Shown in pieces: positions 11,531 to 21,832 of a DNA stretch of 60,959 bases. The notes under the pieces are model-generated. The model was not told the origin of the DNA. It saw only the letters and a program-made list of their open reading frames with translations, and made no database searches. Position numbers and translations under genes: made by a program. Location of the stretch: assembly GCF_902497895.1 (NCBI RefSeq), contig NZ_CABVHQ010000035.1, positions 1 through 60,959 of the forward strand, written 5' to 3'. Source of the stretch: Pseudomonas fluorescens. GTDB lineage: Bacteria > Pseudomonadota > Gammaproteobacteria > Pseudomonadales > Pseudomonadaceae. Every line of letters starts with the position of its first letter. Position 1 is the first letter of the stretch.

Positions 11531-12625
11531 ATGTCATTAACGCTGGAGCACGTCAGTCGCACCGTCGAGGGCCAGATCTGGATCGACAATGCGAATCTGC
11601 GCTTCGAACCCGGATCCTTCAACGTCTTGCTCGGCCGTACGCTCTCCGGCAAGACCAGTCTGATGCGGCTGATGGCGGGCTTGGACAAGCCCGACAGCGG
11701 ACGCATCCTGATGAACGGCGTCGACGTCACCCAGCGCCCGGTGCGGCTGCGCAATGTGTCGATGGTCTATCAGCAGTTCATCAACTACCCGACCATGACC
11801 GTCTTCGAAAATATCGCCTCGCCGCTGCGTCAGGCCGGAGTCTCGGCCCAGCTGATCCAGAGCAAAGTGCTGGAAACCGCGCAAATGCTGCGCATCGAAA
11901 AGTTTCTCCAGCGTTATCCCCTCGAACTCTCCGGCGGTCAGCAGCAGCGCACCGCCATGGCCCGGGCGCTGGTCAAGGACGCCGAGCTGATCCTGTTCGA
12001 CGAGCCGCTGGTCAACCTCGACTACAAGCTGCGCGAAGAGCTGCGCCAGGAAATGCGCGAGCTGTTCCAGACCCACCACACCATCGCCATCTACGCCACC
12101 ACCGAGCCCAACGAAGCGTTGGCCCTGGGCGGCACCACGACTATTGTGCATGAAGGCCGGGTGGTTCAGAGCGGCAAGACAGCCGAGGTCTATCACCAGC
12201 CGCAGACCGTGCTGGCTGCCGAGCTGTTCTCCGAGCCGCCAATCAACCTCATGCCGGGGCGCATCGCCGGCAATGAAGTGAGCTTCGCCAATTTCGTGCA
12301 TTTTCCGCTGAACGTGGATTTGCGCCCGGTCGGCGAGGGCGAGTTTCGCTTCGGCGTGCGGCCGAGCCATATCTCCCTGGTGCCGAGCAACGACGACGAC
12401 CTCGAGCTGGCGGTGACCGTCGAGGTGGCGGAGATCAGCGGTTCGGAAACCTTCCTGCATGTGCGCAACGAGCATTTCCTGCTGGTCCTGCACTTGCCCG
12501 GGGTGCATGAGTACGACGTCGACGCGCCAATCCGCATCTATATCCCGACGCATAAACTCTTTGTCTTCGATGCGCAGGGGCGTCTGGTCCAGGCGCCCGG
12601 TCGGCGTGTCGCGAGGGTTGCCTGA
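11531..12625 (+). CDS. ABC importer ATPase 1 (GlpS-like, MalK/UgpC group)
   Basis: A 364-residue nucleotide-binding subunit with a C-terminal TOBE-like regulatory region. Walker A is GRTLSGKT (35-42), the Q-loop is in MVYQQF, the signature is a perfect LSGGQ (about 133-137), and Walker B with catalytic glutamate is LILFDEP. The H-loop is abnormal: the usual YVTHD reads YATTE, so the switch histidine is threonine at residue 191. The gene overlaps the next ATPase as TGATG, implying an equimolar heterodimer. Operon content resembles the glycerol importer GlpSTPQUV described in Rhizobium leguminosarum; glycerol or another small polyol is the best guess, since no catabolic gene accompanies it. Confidence 0.85.
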   Translation: MSLTLEHVSRTVEGQIWIDNANLRFEPGSFNVLLGRTLSGKTSLMRLMAGLDKPDSGRILMNGVDVTQRPVRLRNVSMVYQQFINYPTMTVFENIASPLRQAGVSAQLIQSKVLETAQMLRIEKFLQRYPLELSGGQQQRTAMARALVKDAELILFDEPLVNLDYKLREELRQEMRELFQTHHTIAIYATTEPNEALALGGTTTIVHEGRVVQSGKTAEVYHQPQTVLAAELFSEPPINLMPGRIAGNEVSFANFVHFPLNVDLRPVGEGEFRFGVRPSHISLVPSNDDDLELAVTVEVAEISGSETFLHVRNEHFLLVLHLPGVHEYDVDAPIRIYIPTHKLFVFDAQGRLVQAPGRRVARVA

Positions 12626-13736
12626 TGGCCGAAATCCGTTTGCAGAACCTCGCCCACAGCTACAGCCGCACGCCTGCCGGGCCTGAGGACTATGCGATTC
12701 GCGAGATGAACCATGTCTGGGAGCAGGGCGGTGCTTATGCCTTGCTCGGGCCATCCGGCTGCGGCAAGTCAACCTTGCTCAATATCATTTCCGGGCTGCT
12801 CAGCCCGTCCGAAGGCCAGGTGCTGTTCGACAGCAGAGTGGTCAATGAGCTGACGCCCGAGCGGCGCAATATCGCCCAGGTTTTCCAGTTCCCGGTGGTC
12901 TACGACACCATGACGGTGTTCGACAACCTGGCCTTCCCGCTACGCAATCAGGGCATGGCCGAGGCGAAGATTCACAGCAAGGTGCTGGAAATCGCCGAAG
13001 TCCTCGATTTGCAGGCGCTGCTGTACAAGAAGGCCCGCAACCTGACGGCCGATGAAAAGCAAAAGGTCTCCATGGGCCGTGGCCTGGTGCGCGATGACGT
13101 GTCAGCGATTCTGTTCGACGAGCCGCTGACGGTGATCGATCCGCACCTGAAATGGAAACTGCGGCGCAAGCTCAAGCAGATCCATGAGCAGTTCAATATC
13201 ACCATGGTCTACGTGACCCACGATCAGCTCGAGGCTTCGACCTTTGCCGACAAGATCGCGGTGATGTACGGCGGGCAGATCGTGCAGTTCGGTACGCCGC
13301 GGGAATTGTTCGAGCGGCCGAGCCACACCTTTGTCGGCTATTTCATTGGCAGCCCGGGGATGAATCTGATCGAGGTCAAGCCCCAGGCCGGAGGCGTCGG
13401 TTTCGCCGGGACCCATCTGGACTTGTCCGAGGCCTTGCAGCGACGGATTGCCGAGAGCCAGTGGAAGACCCTGAAGGTCGGTATTCGTCCGGAGTTCATC
13501 CACGTCTGGGACGAGCCCTACGACGACGCGCTGCACGCTGAGGTGGTGCACGTCGAAGACCTGGGCACCTACAAGATCATGACCCTCGATCTGGATGGCG
13601 CGCCGCTGAAAGTACGCCTGGCCGAAGACAAGCCGGTGCCCGAGGGCAAGGCCTGGATCAGCTTCCCGGCGCAGTGGTTGATGGTCTACGCCGATGATTA
13701 CCTGCTGGAGGCGCAACCCATGAACGAGGCGCAGCC

Positions 13737-13740
<4 letters not shown>
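12625..13740 (+). CDS. ABC importer ATPase 2 (GlpT-like) with degenerate signature
   Basis: A 371-residue partner ATPase. Walker A is GPSGCGKST, the Q-loop is in QVFQF, Walker B and glutamate are ILFDEP, and the H-loop is intact (YVTHD, histidine at about 199). The ABC signature reads LTADE at about 140-144 instead of LSGGQ. These defects complement those of the upstream ATPase, so a heterodimer would have one consensus and one doubly degenerate ATP site. Overlaps the preceding gene by one base and the following permease by four (ATGA). Confidence 0.87.
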
Positions 13741-14603
<863 letters not shown>

Positions 14604-14611
14604 GGTCTGCC

Positions 14612-15424
<813 letters not shown>

Positions 15425-15434
15425 GGGGCTGCTG

Positions 15435-15707
15435 ATGGAATGGATGAACTGGACCCCGCCGACCGCGGCGTTCTTCGGTGCCATCGCCCTGTTGCTGGCG
15501 GGCATGACCACCTGGGAACTGCGTTCGCCGAGCATCCCTCGGCGCGGCTTTCTACCGATCAGCACCACCCGTGGTGATCGGCTGTTTATCGGTCTTCTGG
15601 GAAGCGCCTACCTGCATTTGCTGGTGATTGGCGTGACCGGCTGGAGCATCTGGGTGGCGTCCGCGCTGTCTCTGGTGTGGCTGTTGGCTGTGATGCGCTG
15701 GGGCTAG
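15435..15707 (+). CDS. Small membrane protein of the importer operon (DUF2160/GlpU-like)
   Basis: A 90-residue protein with three hydrophobic stretches (about 9-24, 52-68 and 70-85). I chose the ATG at 15435, eight bases after a GAGGGG Shine-Dalgarno that overlaps the preceding stop; an upstream in-frame ATG at 15405 would overlap the permease by 20 bases. Proteins of this type accompany GlpSTPQ importers and have no established role; an accessory membrane subunit is a reasonable guess. Confidence 0.8.
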   Translation: MEWMNWTPPTAAFFGAIALLLAGMTTWELRSPSIPRRGFLPISTTRGDRLFIGLLGSAYLHLLVIGVTGWSIWVASALSLVWLLAVMRWG

Positions 15708-15751
15708 CCGAAATCCGGCAGTCATGCTCCGAAACCCAAACAGGAGGTCTT

Positions 15752-17494
15752 ATGTTCGACAAAAACAATAAGCTGCGACATAGCGTTTCATTGGCAACCC
15801 TGCTGACACTCAGCGGGTTGAGCGCTGCGGCCTGGGCGGATGCCTATGAAGACGCCGCGAAAAAATGGATTGGCAGCGAATTCAAACCGTCCACCCTCAC
15901 CGCTGCTCAGCAGCTTGAGGAACTGAAGTGGTTTATCAAGGCCTCCGAGCCGTTTCGCGGAATGAAGATCAACGTGGTCTCGGAAACCATCGCCACCCAC
16001 GAGTACGAGTCCAAGGTGCTGGCCAAGGCCTTTACCGAGATCACCGGGATCAAGCTGACCCACGACTTGCTGCAGGAGGGCGACGTGGTGGAAAAGCTGC
16101 AGACCCAGATGCAATCGGACAAGAATATCTATGACGGCTGGGTCAACGACTCGGACCTGATCGGTACGCACTTTCGTTATGGCAAGACCGAGTCGATCAC
16201 CGATCTGATGGCCAACGAAGGCAAGGCCTACACCTCGCCGACCCTGGATATCAAAGACTTCATCGGCATCTCCTTCACCACCGCGCCGGACGGCAAGATC
16301 TATCAGCTGCCTGACCAACAGTTCGCCAACCTCTACTGGTTCCGCGCCGACTGGTTCGAACGTGCGGACCTCAAAGCAAAGTTCAAGGAAAAGTACGGCT
16401 ACGAGCTGGGCGTGCCGGTGAACTGGTCGGCCTATGAAGACATCGCCAAATTCTTCAGCGAAGACGTCAAGGAAATCGACGGCAAGCGCGTCTACGGTCA
16501 CATGGATTACGGCAAGAAAGACCCGTCCCTTGGATGGCGCTTCACCGATGCCTGGTTCTCCATGGCCGGTGCCGGCGACAAAGGCATACCCAACGGCCTG
16601 CCGGTGGACGAGTGGGGCATCCGCGTCGAGGATTGCCATCCGGTCGGTTCCAGCGTGACCCGCGGTGGCGACACCAATGGGCCGGCGGCGGTGTATGCGA
16701 CCACCAAGTACGTTGACTGGATGAAAAAATACGCGCCACCGGAAGCGGCGGGCATGACCTTCTCCGAATCCGGCCCGGTACCGTCCCAAGGCAACATCGC
16801 CCAACAGATCTTCTGGTACACCGCTTTCACTGCCGACATGACCAAACCTGGCCTGCCGGTGATGAATGCCGATGGCACGCCGAAATGGCGCATGGCACCG
16901 TCGCCGAAAGGTCCGTACTGGGAGAAGGGCATGAAACTCGGTTATCAGGACGCCGGTTCCTGGACCTTCCTCAAATCCACCCCGGAGAAACAACGGTTGG
17001 CGGCCTGGCTCTACGCGCAGTTCGTGACCTCGAAAACCGTGTCACTGAAGAAAACCATCGTCGGCCTGACACCTATCCGCGAATCGGACATCAACTCCCA
17101 AGCCATGACCGACCTGGCGCCGAAACTCGGTGGCCTGGTGGAGTTCTATCGCAGCCCGGCCCGCGTGCAATGGACCCCGACCGGGACCAACGTGCCGGAC
17201 TATCCACGTTTGGCGCAACTGTGGTGGAGCCACATCGCCGAAGCCGCCAGCGGCGAGAAAACCCCGCAACAAGCGCTGGATGGCCTGGCCAAGGACCAGG
17301 ACGCAATCCTGACCCGCCTGGAACGCTCGAAAGCCCAAGCGGTCTGCGCCCCGAAAATGAACCCGGAGCGCGATGCGCAATACTGGCTCGACCAGCCGGG
17401 CGCTCCGAAACCCAAGCTGGCCAACGAGAAGCCTAAAGGCGAAACCGTGAGCTATGCCGAACTGCTGAAATCTTGGGAGGCGGCGCGTAAGTAA
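15752..17494 (+). CDS. ABC importer periplasmic substrate-binding protein (GlpV-like)
   Basis: A 580-residue extracellular solute-binding protein, larger than typical sugar binders, as expected for this importer type. The ATG at 15752 follows a strong AGGAGG. A signal peptide runs KLRHSVSLATLLTLSGLSAA with a likely cut after AWA, before DAYEDA. The body contains YQLPDQQFANLYWFRADWF and WRFTDAWFSMAGAGDKG, consistent with a family 1-like binding fold. It closes the operon and is followed by a terminator. Its last 200 or so bases occur again, truncated, at 22360. Confidence 0.92.
   Translation: MFDKNNKLRHSVSLATLLTLSGLSAAAWADAYEDAAKKWIGSEFKPSTLTAAQQLEELKWFIKASEPFRGMKINVVSETIATHEYESKVLAKAFTEITGIKLTHDLLQEGDVVEKLQTQMQSDKNIYDGWVNDSDLIGTHFRYGKTESITDLMANEGKAYTSPTLDIKDFIGISFTTAPDGKIYQLPDQQFANLYWFRADWFERADLKAKFKEKYGYELGVPVNWSAYEDIAKFFSEDVKEIDGKRVYGHMDYGKKDPSLGWRFTDAWFSMAGAGDKGIPNGLPVDEWGIRVEDCHPVGSSVTRGGDTNGPAAVYATTKYVDWMKKYAPPEAAGMTFSESGPVPSQGNIAQQIFWYTAFTADMTKPGLPVMNADGTPKWRMAPSPKGPYWEKGMKLGYQDAGSWTFLKSTPEKQRLAAWLYAQFVTSKTVSLKKTIVGLTPIRESDINSQAMTDLAPKLGGLVEFYRSPARVQWTPTGTNVPDYPRLAQLWWSHIAEAASGEKTPQQALDGLAKDQDAILTRLERSKAQAVCAPKMNPERDAQYWLDQPGAPKPKLANEKPKGETVSYAELLKSWEAARK
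17225..17430 (+). repeat. Left copy of the direct repeat bracketing the toxin island
   Basis: This 3' part of the substrate-binding gene is repeated at 22360-22562. The two copies differ mostly at third codon positions, and the right copy has a 2-base insertion near its end. About 5.1 kb of lower-GC accessory DNA lies between. Confidence 0.85.
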
Positions 17495-17515
17495 ACAGGT
17501 TTACCGTGCAATGCG

Positions 17516-17545
17516 AAACGGCACCGCAAGGTGCCGTTTTTTTTG
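17516..17545 (+). terminator. Intrinsic terminator of the ABC importer operon
   Basis: Eight-base stem ACGGCACC/GGTGCCGT with a GCAA loop followed by eight T residues, 21 bases after the operon's last stop codon. Confidence 0.92.
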
Positions 17546-17587
17546 GGAGGCATGGGTATCTACACATCTCTAAAGGCTAGAACTCCC

Positions 17588-17734
17588 GTAGCAGCTGTCG
17601 AGTAGAACGAGGCAGCGTCCGAGGACGGAGTCCTCGTAAAACCTGTACTCGAGGTTTACCTGAAACACCGAGGTGCAGGGCTTTACGGCTGCTTCGCAGC
17701 CGAACGCTGCCTCGCTCTACTCGACAGCTGCTAC
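17588..17734. repeat. Long-armed REP doublet at the left edge of the island
   Basis: The outer arms are 31 bases (GTAGCAGCTGTCGAGTAGAA and onward, against its complement ending at 17734) with one mismatch, longer and better conserved than other copies here. GGTATCTACACATCT lies just outside at 17555-17569 and recurs near another palindrome at 38171-38440. Confidence 0.85.
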
Positions 17735-18116
17735 GCCCTGCCAAGCATCAAAAAATGAGATTGTTCCGATGCTCTGCGTAACTGGCTGCATTCCTTTGCT
17801 GCGCCTGGGACCGATCAAAGGTGATCGGTTTATTTTTCAAGAAACTGGCAAGCCGGGAATTAATCCGTCGCCCTTTTCCCACTTTTTCCAAGACAGCTTG
17901 TAGTTTCGGCCGGCTGACCGGATTGCTGTGTAGGAAATTGGATTGTTTTTCTTGCGACATTTCCTATTTGCTCCGGATGCCCCTGCCATCGGGGTTGCGG
18001 CCTGTTAGCGTCGCACTGTCTTATTTATACGCACCCCGATATTCGCCCGGCTCAGTGCTCTTGCCGAGGAGAAAGACGGAAAGCAGCCCAAGTTTCCAAG
18101 GAAAAGGATCCTGGAA
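17735..18116. other. AT-richer leader before the island genes
   Basis: No convincing gene. The DNA is visibly poorer in GC than its surroundings and ends in a purine-rich stretch (AAGGAAAAGGATCCTGGAA) that provides the ribosome-binding site of the next gene. A promoter for the island genes is probably here, but no consensus box is clear enough to name. Confidence 0.4.
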
Positions 18117-18602
18117 ATGAATGCACCCTTGCACCCGCTGTATACCAATGAAGTCTCCCCTGAATTTCTCCGCCGCCTGGACGACTCGCCCTTTACAGAG
18201 CAGCAACTTGCGGGATTCAACGAACAAGCCCTGGCGATTATTCGTCAACGGCAGGCTTACGCTAAAACGCATCCCCCTCTCGCCATTTACCGGTGGGCAA
18301 CCGAGGGTAGCCAAACCCGTAAGGGCGGGGTGATCCAACAAGCGACAGCGCCGGTGGAATTCACATTGGATAACGGTCAACAAGTGCGCGCAGCGCAGAA
18401 AGGCGATTACGTCGTGTATGCCGATGGCCGTACGGCGCAGATCGTCACCGCCTCGGGACAAGACAATAGCCATCTAGCGCTGGTCGGCAGCCGTCTCAGC
18501 AATGGCGACGAGATCATCAATACGCCACAAGGCAGTGGCTTGATCATGGCGCGTGAGGGTGTGCCGATGGCAGAGGACTTTCTGCCCTCTATCGAGGGCT
18601 GA
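18117..18602 (+). CDS. Uncharacterised protein encoded upstream of the PAAR effector
   Basis: A 161-residue soluble protein with no signal peptide or membrane segment. The first 60 residues are helical and charged; the rest is beta-rich and repetitive (RAAQKGDYVVYADGRTAQIV, LVGSRLSNGDEIINTPQGSG), reminiscent of small beta-roll or PAAR-like folds. I do not recognise a named family. Its place just ahead of a PAAR effector suggests a chaperone, adaptor or loading factor, but that is inference from position. The start is supported by AAGGATCC nine bases upstream. Confidence 0.75.
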   Translation: MNAPLHPLYTNEVSPEFLRRLDDSPFTEQQLAGFNEQALAIIRQRQAYAKTHPPLAIYRWATEGSQTRKGGVIQQATAPVEFTLDNGQQVRAAQKGDYVVYADGRTAQIVTASGQDNSHLALVGSRLSNGDEIINTPQGSGLIMAREGVPMAEDFLPSIEG

Positions 18603-18731
18603 GCTATGAGGCGTGGCGCTGTTTGATTGTGTCTCAGTGTCGCGCTCTCACAAATATTCTCAAAACTCACGGTCGCAACCCACGGTCGGGAACACCCTGG
18701 ACTCGGTCGGATGAAATGGAGAGGAAAATCA

Positions 18732-19826
18732 ATGAATAAAGGATATTTCATTGGCCTGGATGACAAAACCACCTGTGGTGGCAAAGTCCTGGATGGTGAC
18801 ACTCGAGTCATGTTGTACGGTCTCGCTCATGCTCGTGAAGGGGATCGAGTCACTTGTGGAAAGGACGGGGAGACTTATCAGATTGTCGGGGGCGTTTCGC
18901 ACATGATCAGTCATGGCAAGCCCGTGGCCGGCACACTGGATAGTTTCAGCAATTGCCCCTGCAAAGCCCAACTGATCCCTTCGGTATTCACGGCCAGCTA
19001 TCAGAATGAGGCAAGCCCTGCACCGCATGCTACGAGAGCCGCAGCCCCACCGAGGACCCACCCTGATAACAGGTTTACAACGAACTCCCAGGTGGCTGAT
19101 CCGAAGCCTGCAGCGCAAGCCACTGCCCCACTCGGCGACCTCGGTGCAACTGCAGCCTGTAACTGTACAGACCAAATGGAGGAGCTTGCTACCTACATCG
19201 CCGGAGAGATGAATCGAAACATCAAGCATACAGCCGTGCTGAAAATGAAAGAACTGATCAACTACGACAGCAGCGCGGCGGCCAGGAAATTTTTGGAGCT
19301 ACCCTGGTACGCCAGGCTGGCCGGACCACCGAATGTCAACGCTATCGCATTGGCGAAGAAGCTTGAGGCGATGGCGATCTGGACTAAACAAGTGGGTCAA
19401 AATATGGAGTGGGACCACAAGCCGAAGCTACGAACGATGTACAACAATGAGGTCCGGCACAAGCAAGGTAAGTACGACTACTACTACGATATTTGGTCGA
19501 ACATCCATTATGGCTACGTCGGTGTTGCAGGAGGGCTTTCAGAAAGCGTACTGTTGGATGGGGCGGGAGTTGAACAAATTGGTTCGGACACAAAAAGGTG
19601 GTTTGAGGACAGTAAGAAGAACCCCGGCCCGCATCTAACGGCGAGCCTGTTTGATGGGCTGCGGGCATTTGACGATATAACCGATAGAGTGGCGATAAGT
19701 ATTGGTGTGAAACTCGTCAAGCAATATTCAAGTGGTGGGGTAACAGCTGAAATCATTATGGACGAAGTGCTGGCAGTCGCCCCCGAAAATTGGGGGGATG
19801 GAATCCGTGACCACGCCTGCACGTAA
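18732..19826 (+). CDS. PAAR-domain effector with toxin-44-like C-terminal domain
   Basis: A 364-residue predicted type VI secretion effector. Residues 1 to about 90 form a PAAR domain (GYFIGLDDKTTCGGKVLDGD, AREGDRVTCGKDG, SHMISHGKPVAG), which would tip a VgrG spike. A proline/alanine-rich linker (about 95-145) follows. The C-terminal half contains YYDIWSNIHYGYVGVAGG and LLDGAGVEQIGSD, which I recognise as the core of polymorphic toxin type 44 (Ntox44-like). The ATG at 18732 follows GAGGAAAA; in-frame sequence upstream is not PAAR-like. The 3' end overlaps the immunity gene by 29 bases. No other secretion gene is in this window, so it is an orphan effector locus. Toxic activity is inferred from family and context. 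Confidence 0.82.
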   Translation: MNKGYFIGLDDKTTCGGKVLDGDTRVMLYGLAHAREGDRVTCGKDGETYQIVGGVSHMISHGKPVAGTLDSFSNCPCKAQLIPSVFTASYQNEASPAPHATRAAAPPRTHPDNRFTTNSQVADPKPAAQATAPLGDLGATAACNCTDQMEELATYIAGEMNRNIKHTAVLKMKELINYDSSAAARKFLELPWYARLAGPPNVNAIALAKKLEAMAIWTKQVGQNMEWDHKPKLRTMYNNEVRHKQGKYDYYYDIWSNIHYGYVGVAGGLSESVLLDGAGVEQIGSDTKRWFEDSKKNPGPHLTASLFDGLRAFDDITDRVAISIGVKLVKQYSSGGVTAEIIMDEVLAVAPENWGDGIRDHACT

Positions 19827-20223
19827 AACACGTCCAAGGTATAGATGGTGGTTATGGATTCCAATTGTGTATCTGGTTATCAGCCATTGGGATATCGCAC
19901 TACCGACCGTAACCATTCACTACTCCGAAAACGGAAAGGAGGAACTTAGGTACATCTGGAATGTCCAGGACCGGGTATACAAGGGCGGGATGCAACCCGG
20001 CGGAGGCGCAGTTGATAACGGCTTCCTGTTTCCTGATGAGAATTTTTTTATGGAAATCTCCTGGTGGAGCAAAAACGTTCGTGCCCACTGCGTCAACATA
20101 ACCCCGAAATGGCCTAATACGGACATCTACCTTGATGCCAACGGCGACATTGATCATAGCGAAGGCAGCGGCACGGATTCGGATCGCTTGAAACAGTGCA
20201 TCACGGATACCGCGAGCCCTTGA
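19798..20223 (+). CDS. Putative cognate immunity protein, copy 1
   Basis: A 141-residue protein beginning inside the effector's 3' end, in another frame. The basic N-terminus (RKTRPRYR) followed by one hydrophobic helix (about 17-34) predicts an inner-membrane anchor with the remaining 105 residues in the periplasm. The soluble part (YIWNVQDRVYKGGMQPGG, NITPKWPNTDIYLDANGDID) resembles copy 2. Immediate coupling to a toxin and duplication with toxin tails are typical of immunity genes; there is no direct evidence of neutralisation. Confidence 0.72.
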   Translation: MESVTTPARKTRPRYRWWLWIPIVYLVISHWDIALPTVTIHYSENGKEELRYIWNVQDRVYKGGMQPGGGAVDNGFLFPDENFFMEISWWSKNVRAHCVNITPKWPNTDIYLDANGDIDHSEGSGTDSDRLKQCITDTASP

Positions 20224-20254
20224 AAGATGCAAAGGCCTGAACAATAGACTTCAA

Positions 20255-20399
20255 ACTTTATAAAACGATCAGCATAGGCATGAAGCTTGCTAAGCAGCAC
20301 CCCAATGGCGGGATTACCGCGAAGATGATCATGAATGAAGTACTGGCAATTGCTCCAGAAAGCTGGGGGGATGGAGTCTGTGTCCACGTCTGCGTGTAA
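20255..20399 (+). pseudogene. Remnant of a second toxin C-terminus
   Basis: Read from 20262, this stretch gives KTISIGMKLAKQHPNGGI and onward to a stop at 20397, an in-frame homologue of the last 45 residues of the effector (VAISIGVKLVKQYSSGGV and onward). No start codon or upstream toxin body remains. It overlaps the start of immunity copy 2 just as the intact toxin overlaps copy 1. Confidence 0.82.
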
Positions 20400-20823
20400 A
20401 CCCCGAACACGGTACATGCGGTGGCTATGGATTCCGTTATTACCGCTACTGCTGGCGCTGCTGGCGCTGCTGCCGTTTGTCCTCTGGAATATTTTTGTAC
20501 TACCTACTGCAACCGTCCATTACTCCAAGGATGCTGTGCAAGAAATGCGGTACACGTGGAACGTCCAAGACCGGATATACAGAGGACGGATGTCCCCCGG
20601 AGGGGTCGCCATCGACCATGGATTTCTATCTCCGGATGCCAAGTTCTTCATGGAGTTTTCTTGGGCTGCCGAGAATGAGCGTTGGCACTGCATCAGCATC
20701 ACACCGAAGTGGCCCAATATGCATATTTACCTCGACGCCGACGGCAACATTGATATGCGGGAAGGGAGCGGCACTGACGTAGATCGGTTGAAAGAGTGTC
20801 AGTGGGATCAGGTGAATCCCTAA
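20371..20823 (+). CDS. Putative immunity protein, copy 2
   Basis: A 150-residue paralogue of copy 1, starting at the equivalent ATG (MESV) inside the toxin remnant; an in-frame start at 20335 would add 12 residues that belong to the remnant. The membrane helix is longer (LWIPLLPLLLALLALLPFVL) and the periplasmic part retains WNVQDRIYRGRMSPGG and ITPKWPNMHIYLDADGNID. The two copies diverge clearly outside these blocks, so copy 2 may protect against a different toxin variant. Orphan immunity genes of this kind are common at polymorphic-toxin loci. Confidence 0.7.
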   Translation: MESVSTSACKPRTRYMRWLWIPLLPLLLALLALLPFVLWNIFVLPTATVHYSKDAVQEMRYTWNVQDRIYRGRMSPGGVAIDHGFLSPDAKFFMEFSWAAENERWHCISITPKWPNMHIYLDADGNIDMREGSGTDVDRLKECQWDQVNP

Positions 20824-20834
20824 CATGCGCCAAA

Positions 20835-20992
20835 GGATAGAGTGACGATCCGTATTGGCGTGAAACTCGCCAAGTAATACCCAAACGGCGGGATAACAGA
20901 AAAAATGATCATGAATGAAGTGCTGGCAGTCGCCCCGAAAATTGGGGGATGTGAATCCGTGACCGCGCCTGCACGTAAAACACGTCCAAGGG
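20835..20992 (+). pseudogene. Third toxin-tail plus immunity-start remnant
   Basis: GATAGAGTG through CCGAAAATTGGGGGAT repeats the toxin tail a third time, now with an internal TAA and a one-base loss. It is followed by GAATCCGTGACCGCGCCTGC through CACGTCCAAGG (from about 20953), a copy of the first 14 codons of immunity copy 1, after which homology stops. This marks the broken right end of the array. Confidence 0.8.
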
Positions 20993-21036
20993 CGGTTGCA
21001 GGAGCTGAGTGCAACCGCCAATCTATTTTGTAAATT

Positions 21037-21832
21037 CTAGTCAATTATTCTGAAGAACTTTGCGCAGAGAAAGAACACGCAAAAGCCAACGACTGAATAG
21101 GCGAGCATCCGATTGGGAATATTGACTAATCGTCGCAGGGATAAGGGAAAGCGAGCGATATCATCCATTGCATATGGATCACTTTTCGACAAGAAATCAT
21201 CGTCCAACAAAAGCATGGTCGAAATGTGGGACAAGCGACAGTAGCGGCCATACAAGCTGTTTCCCATCACTCGACGGTTGCGAGCGACGAAGTAGGAGTC
21301 CTTCAGAAAAGACTCAAGCTCATCCAGTTTGAAAAAAACTGATGCATACCCGTACGAGCACAGCCAGCAGGGACAAGACAAAACACGTTATCAATATGGC
21401 AATGGAGAGCATTTTCAGGTCGCTTATCGGTTTGGATACGGTCGTGCATAGCCACTCGAAACCGAGCCAAAGCACGAGTAGACCTGCACCAACCAGAGCG
21501 ATCCGCATGATGTATCCCGGTACCTTCACCCATTTTTTCAGGTATTCCGGAAAAATTTCGGCCTCCATGAATGCGTACGGGTCCAGCATTTGGGAAAGTG
21601 TAAAACGGCCTGTTAATGCTCCTATCAGCTTTACCCTTTTCATCCGTCCCAATGGGGCATTTCCCACTATTTTTCGATTGATGCTCACAAGATGCGAAGC
21701 AATGAAGTGATCTTCCATCTGATCAAGCCGAAAATAGGCAGCAAACAACAGTATTGCCTCGCTGAGGAAAACAAGTAGAAGTACAACTGCCCAAGATATG
21801 CGGTAGACGAGATCAAGATGGGATGCGATCAC
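21037..21832 (-). pseudogene. Two-repeat membrane protein split by a frameshift in a T7 tract
   Basis: On the minus strand a GTG at 21832 (after AAGGA) opens a 170-residue frame ending at 21320. A second frame (to 21037) continues the homology without a good start. The first contains helix, FRLDQMEDHF, KIVGNAPLGR, DPYAFMEAEIFP, helix; the second repeats helix, FKLDELESFL, RVMGNSLYGR, DPYAMDDIARFP, helix. The frame change falls exactly at seven T residues (plus-strand A7, 21332-21338); one T fewer would give a single protein of about 264 residues with two repeats and four membrane helices. Possible explanations are mutation, phase variation, slippage or a sequencing error. Family not recognised; an immunity role for another toxin is conceivable. 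Confidence 0.7.

Noticed and set aside
21037..21381. Separate 114-residue gene with a TTG start
   Set aside because: The start overlaps the previous frame, lacks a ribosome-binding site, and the homology begins mid-protein; it is better read as the second half of a frameshifted gene.
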